Shown here piece after piece: positions 13,779 to 18,164 of a stretch of 18,164 bases of DNA. The position numbers were made by a program, and so were the translations under genes. Source of the stretch: a bacterium (lineage in GTDB: Bacteria; Bacteroidota; Bacteroidia; Cytophagales; Thermonemataceae); contig JANYGM010000179.1 in assembly GCA_025362415.1 (NCBI GenBank), positions 1 through 18,164 of the forward strand, in the 5' to 3' direction. The notes under the pieces were generated by a model. It was given only the letters and a program-made list of their open reading frames with translations, did no database searches and was not told the origin of the DNA. Positions within the stretch are counted from its first letter, which is position 1. Each line of letters opens with the position of its first letter.

Positions 13779-14021
13779 TTACTTATATTTCTGATAAAGT
13801 GTTGTTATTTCTGCAGAAAGTGCTTTATCTTTGTCTGTAACTGTATTTCCTGCGTCGTGAGTGGTAAGTTCTATCTCAATTTTATTATAAACATTTGACC
13901 ACCAAGGGTGATGATTAGCTTTTTCTGCCACAATAGCGACTTGCGTCATAAAAGCAAAAGCATCAACGAAATTTTTAAAAGTCAAACTTGCTTTTAATTT
14001 ATTATCTTCTTCTTTCCACAT
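13779..14021 (-). CDS. 4a-hydroxytetrahydrobiopterin dehydratase (PCD/DCoH)
   Basis: The enzyme removes water from 4a-hydroxytetrahydropterin during pterin recycling. The 80-residue protein has the family's core active-site motif ANHHPWWSNVYNKIEIELTT at 35-54 with His37-His38-Pro39, then His55-Asp56 (HDAGN) and VTDKDKALSAEI. It is about 15-20 residues shorter at the N-terminus than usual (first helix trimmed), but the start ATG at 14019-14021 is the only one available. It is on the same strand as ftsA with a 106-base repeat-filled gap. No aromatic amino acid hydroxylase is in the window, so its pterin partner is unknown. The bacterial symbol phhB would apply if coupled to such an enzyme. Confidence 0.93.
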   Translation of the reverse strand: MWKEEDNKLKASLTFKNFVDAFAFMTQVAIVAEKANHHPWWSNVYNKIEIELTTHDAGNTVTDKDKALSAEITTLYQKYK

Positions 14022-14022
14022 A

Positions 14023-14127
14023 AGTAATTGTGAATTGTGAATTGTGAATTAGAAATTATGAATTAAATACAAAGTAAAATGTAGTTAAATTTTTCGTAAT
14101 TGATAATTCGTAATTCGTAATTGAATT
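14023..14127. repeat. AATTGTGAATT / AATTCGTAATT inverted repeat, ftsA-dehydratase spacer
   Basis: The left side has three tandem units of AATTGTG (14026-14050), then GAAATTATGAATTAAATAC. The right side has TAATTCG units (GTAATTGATAATTCGTAATT). The arms are complementary only loosely, because the right arm uses CG where the other two elements use CA. It fills the entire spacer and touches the ftsA stop codon. Confidence 0.75.
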
Positions 14128-15486
14128 TTAGTAATTTTTTTTGTTTTCATCATCTTTAAAGTCGTCCATTAGTAGTTTTTTAGTTCTGTCAATGACTTTC
14201 TGAAAAAAGGACGTTGGTTTTTCTTCTTGTTTTTCTGGTATTTTGTTGTCTTCTTCTGTTGCTTTTTTAGGTAATTTATTTTGATGTTGTGTATCTTTGT
14301 CAGAATGTGCTTGTTCATTTCTATAATCAATAGCAAAAAAACCAGCCATTACCAGCCCAACAGGAGTAGCATAACTAGGGTGTTTTACGGCATTGATATT
14401 ATTTTTGTTGAGATGTTCTGTAGGAATACCTGTACGAATATCCATACCCGTCATTAACGCAAAAAGGTCATTTATACCTGCAAGCATAGAACCACCACCA
14501 GTAACGACAATGCCCCCAAGTAGTTTTGTGCTATATTTTGAGCGCAAAATTTCTTTATGCACTTCTTCAATAATCTCACCAATACGTGCCTCAATGATTT
14601 TGGAGAGGTTTGTAACAGAAATTTCTTTGGGCGCACGGTTATTTAGACTAGGAATAGAAACTATTTCATTTGGGTCTGCAGCTTCTGCAATAGCTTTGCC
14701 GTAACGTACCTTCAAAAGTTCTGCTTGTGAGTCCATCACCATACAACCTTGTTGAATATCACTTGTAATTACAGCCCCACCAAAAGGAATAACGGCAGTA
14801 TGTCTTATAATATTTTCATGAAAAATAGCAATATCTGTAGTTCCGCCTCCAATATCCACCAAAACAACACCATATTTGCGCTCTTCTTCAGAAAGCACCG
14901 ACATTCCAGAGGCAATTGGCTCTAATATAATATTATCAATAACCAAATCTACCTTATCAAGGCACTTTTTTATATTTCCTAATGAGCCTGTTGCTGCGGT
15001 AATAATATGAAAATCAGCCTCTAACTTCACGCCCAACATTCCAATAGGTTCTTTTATGTTAATTTCTCCATCAATAGTATAATCTTGCGCCATTACGTGG
15101 ATAATATCCGTTCCTGGCTCATTCATTACCTTATACATATCATCAGTAAGCCTATTTACGTCTGCTACAGAAATTTCTTTTGTACCATCAGGGCGTGTAA
15201 TGCTTCCGTGTTGGCTAAAACTCCTAATATGTTGCCCTGCAATACCTACATTAACAATACGAATATTGATACCAGACTGTTCTTCTGCTTCTTTTTTAGC
15301 TTTTCTGATAGCCACAACAGTTTTATCAATATTTGTTACAACGCCACGAGTAACCCCGTCAGAAGTTGCTTTGCCCATTCCCAAAATTTCTATTTTGCCA
15401 TAATCATCTTTTCTAGCTACGACAATACATATTTTCGTACTTCCTATATCTAATCCAACTATAATTTTGTCTACTTTTTGGGTCAT
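14128..15486 (-). CDS. ftsA: Cell division protein FtsA
   Basis: FtsA is an actin-like ATPase that tethers FtsZ filaments to the inner membrane and recruits later divisome proteins. The 452-residue protein has the phosphate-1 motif GLDIGSTKIC at 11-20, the FtsA-specific 1C subdomain around 80-165 (VNVGIAGQHIRS; HVMAQDYTIDG), the phosphate-2 motif LVDIGGGTTDIA at 209-220 and the adenosine motif GGIVVTGGGSML at 324-335. A charged linker (about 391-425) leads to the C-terminal amphipathic helix SFFQKVIDRTKKLL at 426-439, the membrane-targeting sequence. It follows ftsQ in the normal gene order, but ftsZ does not follow; a pterin dehydratase gene does. The spacers on both sides are repeats. Confidence 0.97.
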   Translation of the reverse strand: MTQKVDKIIVGLDIGSTKICIVVARKDDYGKIEILGMGKATSDGVTRGVVTNIDKTVVAIRKAKKEAEEQSGINIRIVNVGIAGQHIRSFSQHGSITRPDGTKEISVADVNRLTDDMYKVMNEPGTDIIHVMAQDYTIDGEINIKEPIGMLGVKLEADFHIITAATGSLGNIKKCLDKVDLVIDNIILEPIASGMSVLSEEERKYGVVLVDIGGGTTDIAIFHENIIRHTAVIPFGGAVITSDIQQGCMVMDSQAELLKVRYGKAIAEAADPNEIVSIPSLNNRAPKEISVTNLSKIIEARIGEIIEEVHKEILRSKYSTKLLGGIVVTGGGSMLAGINDLFALMTGMDIRTGIPTEHLNKNNINAVKHPSYATPVGLVMAGFFAIDYRNEQAHSDKDTQHQNKLPKKATEEDNKIPEKQEEKPTSFFQKVIDRTKKLLMDDFKDDENKKNY

Positions 15487-15516
15487 TTGTTTAATTATTT
15501 ATGTAACTTTTCTTTT

Positions 15517-15612
15517 TTAATTGTGAATTATGAGTTGTGAATTGTGAATGAATATTACAACAAAAAACTGTATTTAATTCATAATTCACAATTTAAAATT
15601 CACAATTCCTAA
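15517..15612. repeat. AATTGTGAATT inverted repeat, ftsQ-ftsA spacer
   Basis: The left arm 15517-15556 (AATTGTGAATTATGAG, then TTGTGAATTGTGAATGAATA) and the right arm 15571-15610 (TATTTAATTCATAATTCACA, then ATTTAAAATTCACAATTCC) are imperfect reverse complements around a 14-base loop. On the ftsQ-ftsA transcript this would form a hairpin of about 38 bp with mismatches. It fills nearly the whole spacer; no promoter is evident in it. Confidence 0.82.
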
Positions 15613-15613
15613 G

Positions 15614-16378
15614 CTATTGGCAGATGATTTGGTTATTATATTTTAAGCTAATTTTTTTATACGTATTCCAACCTTTTGTAGTAAGTATTTTTTTACAAAC
15701 AATATCTAACTTGTTCATTTTCTTGTTAATATCTTCTTGATTTTCTAATTTTCCTAAACTAATTTCTTGGTTTCCTACTTGCAAATAAAGCAAAATTTCA
15801 TTTTCTTTATTAACGTGAATTTGGGCAATTTCAGCTTTCCAAAAAGCATTTTTATTGATAAATTGTACCAAAAGAAGTAAATTTTGGTCTGTTTCATCAT
15901 TGACAAAGTCAGGCAAAACAACCTCTTTATCACTTGTAATCAGCAAAACTCTCGCAGAAAAAGTATTGGAAAGAGCAAAAATTTTGCCTTCATCATTGAT
16001 ATAAAAACTTTTCAGTCTATTCTCAAAACGAGCTACAGGGTTTACTTGTTTTATATCTACGAAAATTTCCCCTTTTAAGTTTTTAGAAACTTCACAAAAC
16101 CTGACAAAAATATTACTTTTTATTCTATTTTCAAGCACTTTGGTATCAATATTTTTATATTTTTCACCAATAATATTGTACTTTCCTTTTTCAGTCATCA
16201 AAGAAGTAATAGTTTCTTTGTCCAAAAAATAGTTGCCATTTTCATTATCAATACTAATTAAAATAGTATTACAAACCCTTCCATTGTGTTTATTATCAGT
16301 TATTGCGGTAATAATAACAAATAATAAACCAAAAAAAACGACAAGTACCCAAGATTTATATTGAAAATTTTTAAGCAT
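15614..16378 (-). CDS. ftsQ: Cell division protein FtsQ
   Basis: This bitopic divisome protein bridges cytoplasmic and periplasmic division factors. The 254-residue protein has a short basic cytoplasmic N-terminus, one membrane segment at 10-27 (WVLVVFFGLLFVIITAIT), and then the POTRA domain typical of Bacteroidota FtsQ (residues about 36-110: CNTILISIDNENGNYFLDKE, then TSLMTEKGKYNI). The rest is the beta domain (VARFENRLKSFYINDEGKIF; LLLLVQFINKNAFWKAEI). Sequence conservation is low as usual; identity rests on the topology, the CN-x-I-x-I-x-I-DNENGN strand and the position between murC and ftsA. Confidence 0.93.
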   Translation of the reverse strand: MLKNFQYKSWVLVVFFGLLFVIITAITDNKHNGRVCNTILISIDNENGNYFLDKETITSLMTEKGKYNIIGEKYKNIDTKVLENRIKSNIFVRFCEVSKNLKGEIFVDIKQVNPVARFENRLKSFYINDEGKIFALSNTFSARVLLITSDKEVVLPDFVNDETDQNLLLLVQFINKNAFWKAEIAQIHVNKENEILLYLQVGNQEISLGKLENQEDINKKMNKLDIVCKKILTTKGWNTYKKISLKYNNQIICQ

Positions 16379-16475
16379 TTTTTTTTAATTGTGAATTAGG
16401 AATTGTGAATTGTGAATGAATACAGTATGTTATATTTTGTATTCATTCCTAATTCACAATTTCTAATTTCTAATT
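16379..16475. repeat. AATTGTGAATT inverted repeat, murC-ftsQ spacer
   Basis: The inner part is perfect: GAATGAATACA pairs with TGTATTCATTC around a loop of about 13 bases. The outer arms carry AATTGTGAATTAGG on the left and CCTAATTCACAATTTC on the right. The right arm extends into murC, where it encodes the last residues (IRN) and the TAG stop. Together with the elements at 15517 and 14023 it makes three related insertions in three successive spacers. Confidence 0.83.
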
Positions 16476-17881
16476 TTTTTCTGAATATCCTTTGCAAGCA
16501 ATTCAATATCACCTGCACCCACAGTCAAAAGTATATTAGTGTCCAAGTTACTAATTTTTTCTAGTATTTGTTCTGTTGTGTACAAAAATTTATTTTTTAA
16601 ACACATTTTTTCTAAAATAATATTAGATGTAACACCCTCAATAGGCAATTCTCGTGCTGGATAAATATCAGTCAGCCAAACCTCATCAGCCAAATCCAAA
16701 CTTTCAGCAAAACCATCTACAAAATCTCGTGTACGAGAGTACAAATGAGGTTGAAAGATAGCTGTTATTTTTTTATTAGGATATAATGCCCTAACGGAGG
16801 TCAGAAGGGCTTTTATCTCTTCTGGGTGATGCGCATAATCATCAATAAAAATAATATTTTTATTTGTATCTTCTTGATTTACAAGGTATTCAAATCTTCT
16901 ATGCACACCTGTAAAAGTGTTCAATCCATTTCTTATCACTTCTCCAGAAATACCTACTGCTTCTGCTGCCGCACAAGCCGCAAGTGCGTTGAGCATATTA
17001 TGAAAACCTGCCATACGCATTTCTACGCCACTAATTTTTTGTATTGGCGTTTTTATATCAAAGCAAAATTTGCCTTCTTTTATATGAAAATCTTGCACAA
17101 TAAAATTCCCTGCATAGCAATTAGCATCAACAATATTCTCCAAAGAAAAATCTTTAACTATAATTTTATTTTTACCTTTATATTCATATTTAATATTTGG
17201 GAGAATATCTTTTTTGATAAAAAGTATGCCTTTTTCCTTTATTTTCCCTATAAAATCCTCAAAAGATTGCGTTACCGCATTTTTATCACCATAAATATCC
17301 AAATGGTCTGCATCAACAGAATTTACAATGGCAATATCAGGGCTAAGTGTCAAAAAAGAACGGTCATATTCATCAGCTTCTACGACTACAATCATTGGTT
17401 TTGTAGTATCAGCCAACAAAATATTAGTATTATAGTTGTTCATAATGCCACCTACAAACGCCATTACATTTTTTTGTGCGTGTGTGAGCAGGTGCGCAAT
17501 CATTGCAGAAGTGGTTGTTTTGCCGTGTGTGCCTGCTACAGCTATTGTAAAATAATTTTCTGTAATCATTCCAAGCACTTGTGAGCGTTTGTAAATAGTA
17601 AATCCATTTTCTTGGAAAAATACAAATTCTTTGTGTTCTTTTGGAATGGCAGGCGTGTAAACAATTAGTGTGTTTTGGCTATCCAAAAAGGCTTTTGGAA
17701 TATCATTTATATCTTCTTCAAAATGTATAAAAATATCATTTTTAATGAGTTTTGCGGTTATTTCGGAAGGAGTTTTGTCATAGCCACCTACTTTATAGTT
17801 TGTATTGGCAAAAAAATGCGCTAACGCACTCATACCAATTCCGCCTATCCCAAGAAAATAAATATTATTATATTTTTGCAT
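16463..17881 (-). CDS. murC: UDP-N-acetylmuramate--L-alanine ligase
   Basis: MurC adds L-alanine to UDP-MurNAc with ATP, the first amino acid of the peptidoglycan stem, in the cytosol. The 472-residue protein shows the three Mur-ligase domains: UDP-binding YFLGIGGIGMSALAHFF at 8-24, the ATP loop AGTHGKTTTSAM at 116-127, EADEYDRSFLTLSP at 168-181, SVDADHLDIYGD at 188-199, HNMLNALAA at 294-302, GVHRRFEYL at 325-333 and DDYAHHPEEIKA at 347-358 followed by FQPHLYSRT in the C-terminal domain. Length matches the family (about 460-490). It heads the murC-ftsQ-ftsA run and has a good promoter just upstream. murG, its usual predecessor, is not within the visible 283 bases. Its final residues and stop codon are repeat-derived. 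Confidence 0.97.
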   Translation of the reverse strand: MQKYNNIYFLGIGGIGMSALAHFFANTNYKVGGYDKTPSEITAKLIKNDIFIHFEEDINDIPKAFLDSQNTLIVYTPAIPKEHKEFVFFQENGFTIYKRSQVLGMITENYFTIAVAGTHGKTTTSAMIAHLLTHAQKNVMAFVGGIMNNYNTNILLADTTKPMIVVVEADEYDRSFLTLSPDIAIVNSVDADHLDIYGDKNAVTQSFEDFIGKIKEKGILFIKKDILPNIKYEYKGKNKIIVKDFSLENIVDANCYAGNFIVQDFHIKEGKFCFDIKTPIQKISGVEMRMAGFHNMLNALAACAAAEAVGISGEVIRNGLNTFTGVHRRFEYLVNQEDTNKNIIFIDDYAHHPEEIKALLTSVRALYPNKKITAIFQPHLYSRTRDFVDGFAESLDLADEVWLTDIYPARELPIEGVTSNIILEKMCLKNKFLYTTEQILEKISNLDTNILLTVGAGDIELLAKDIQKKIRN

Positions 17882-17897
17882 TATCAGTTAAATAGAA

Positions 17898-17960
17898 AAA
17901 TTTTGTAAAAAACAATTTAGCCTGCAAATATAGCAGTTTGAATTATTTTTTACAAAATTT
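17898..17960. promoter_or_regulatory. 15-bp inverted repeat enclosing the murC promoter
   Basis: AAATTTTGTAAAAAA (17898-17912) and TTTTTTACAAAATTT (17946-17960) are exact reverse complements 33 bases apart. The upstream arm (17946-17960) overlaps the -33 box and the other arm covers the expected first transcribed bases, so a dimeric or looping repressor could bind both. The arms are A/T only apart from one G/C pair each, so chance is not excluded. Confidence 0.5.
17925..17956 (-). promoter_or_regulatory. murC-ftsQ-ftsA promoter
   Basis: On the minus strand TTTG (17953-17956) is followed after exactly 20 bases by TATATTTG (17925-17932), a full match to the Bacteroidota -33 TTTG / -7 TAnnTTTG pattern. 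The predicted start is near 17918, leaving a leader of about 37 bases before the murC ATG at 17881. No ribosome binding site is seen. Confidence 0.68.
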
Positions 17961-18000
17961 ATTTTTATTTATTCTGTATTATCCTAAAATCTTATAATCT

Positions 18001-18013
18001 TAGGACTTACGCA
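18001..18013. other. IS-end-like TAGGACTTACGCA motif
   Basis: TAGGACTTACGCA resembles the outer ends of some insertion sequences and miniature elements known to me mainly from cyanobacteria. No matching inverted copy or transposase lies in the window, so it may be a remnant or coincidence. The 283-base stretch 17882-18164 holds no gene: it contains the murC promoter, this motif, a partial repeat and a hairpin. Confidence 0.25.
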
Positions 18014-18023
18014 AAAAAGTTCT

Positions 18024-18048
18024 AAAACCACCCCCAGCCCCTCCTCAG
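18024..18048. repeat. Partial copy of the AAACCACCCC element
   Basis: AAAACCACCCCCAGCCCC followed by TCCTCAG matches one terminal arm of the element inside the methyltransferase gene (its right arm read in reverse: AAAACCACCCCCAGCCCC). The other arm is not visible, so this is a solo arm or a truncated copy. Confidence 0.8.
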
Positions 18049-18062
18049 TAATGTTAATTTCT

Positions 18063-18121
18063 AAAAAAGTGCTATACTTTGTGTTGTCCAATGTTTCCAT
18101 TGGACAACAAATATAGCTTTT
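18063..18121. repeat. Hairpin with perfect 11-bp core
   Basis: GTTGTCCAATG (18083-18093) and CATTGGACAAC (18098-18108) pair perfectly around TTTC. Pairing continues imperfectly outward: GCTATACTTTG at 18071-18081 with CAAATATAGC at 18109-18117, then A-runs with T-runs, giving a stem of over 20 bp with a three-base bulge. No T-run follows on either strand. It may end a gene that lies beyond the window, or be one end of a mobile element. Confidence 0.7.
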
Positions 18122-18164
18122 AAATACCAGTTTTTGGAGAAAATAAAACGTGAAAATCATTATT

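Noticed and set aside
14023..16475. CRISPR-like array from repeated AATTGTGAATT units
   Set aside because: The units are very short, contiguous and arranged as inverted repeats in separate spacers, with no unique spacers of constant length and no cas genes.
16826..17584. 252-codon open frame on the plus strand opposite murC
   Set aside because: It is antisense to strongly conserved murC motifs, and its product is rich in Ile, Phe, Tyr and Cys with no recognisable domain, as expected for a shadow frame.
18051..18116. Tiny plus-strand frame starting MLISKKVLYF
   Set aside because: Only 21 codons, running straight through the hairpin; no sign of selection or a partner gene.

Overview
The window looks like a chromosomal segment of an AT-rich member of the Bacteroidota. 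The evidence is a DUF3078 outer-membrane protein, a Bacteroidota-type YfhO protein, the murC-ftsQ-ftsA block, weak or absent Shine-Dalgarno sequences, and promoter-like boxes of the TTTG / TAnnTTTG type. A Cytophagales-like lineage is a guess only. There is no prophage, CRISPR array, tRNA or rRNA, and no intact transposase.

The layout is three strand blocks. Block 1 (minus, about 81-6737) reads yfhO-like membrane protein, DUF721/DciA-like protein, patatin-like lipase, dxs, then a small PD-(D/E)XK nuclease-like protein behind a hairpin terminator. Block 2 (plus, about 6936-12949) holds a putative GT-A glycosyltransferase, an RsmF-type rRNA cytosine methyltransferase, an M61-family (possibly inactive) peptidase with a PDZ-like tail, a DUF3078 outer-membrane protein and a CheY-like response regulator with a coiled-coil tail. 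Block 3 (minus, 13021-17881) reads murC, ftsQ, ftsA, a pterin-4a-carbinolamine dehydratase, a divergent endonuclease V-like protein and a translationally coupled 54-residue protein. The murC promoter is the best promoter match in the window and sits inside a 15-bp inverted repeat.

Functionally these are mostly housekeeping genes: isoprenoid precursor synthesis (dxs), peptidoglycan precursor ligation (murC), divisome assembly (ftsQ, ftsA) and rRNA modification. ftsZ, the usual follower of ftsA, is absent from this window.

The most unusual content is repeats. One G/C-rich palindromic family (core CCCC-AAA-GGGG, tail CTTTAATACA) sits at the 3' ends of four genes and supplies their stop codons or last residues. 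A related longer form, AAACCACCCC...GGGGTGGTTT, has entered two coding regions (yfhO and the methyltransferase) in frame. A second, A/T-rich family (AATTGTGAATT units arranged as ~95-bp hairpins) fills every spacer of the murC-ftsQ-ftsA-dehydratase run. A third, degenerate CACTAAGAA repeat precedes the endonuclease V-like gene. Several isolated long palindromes (2739-2773, 12422-12466, 18063-18121) remain unexplained.
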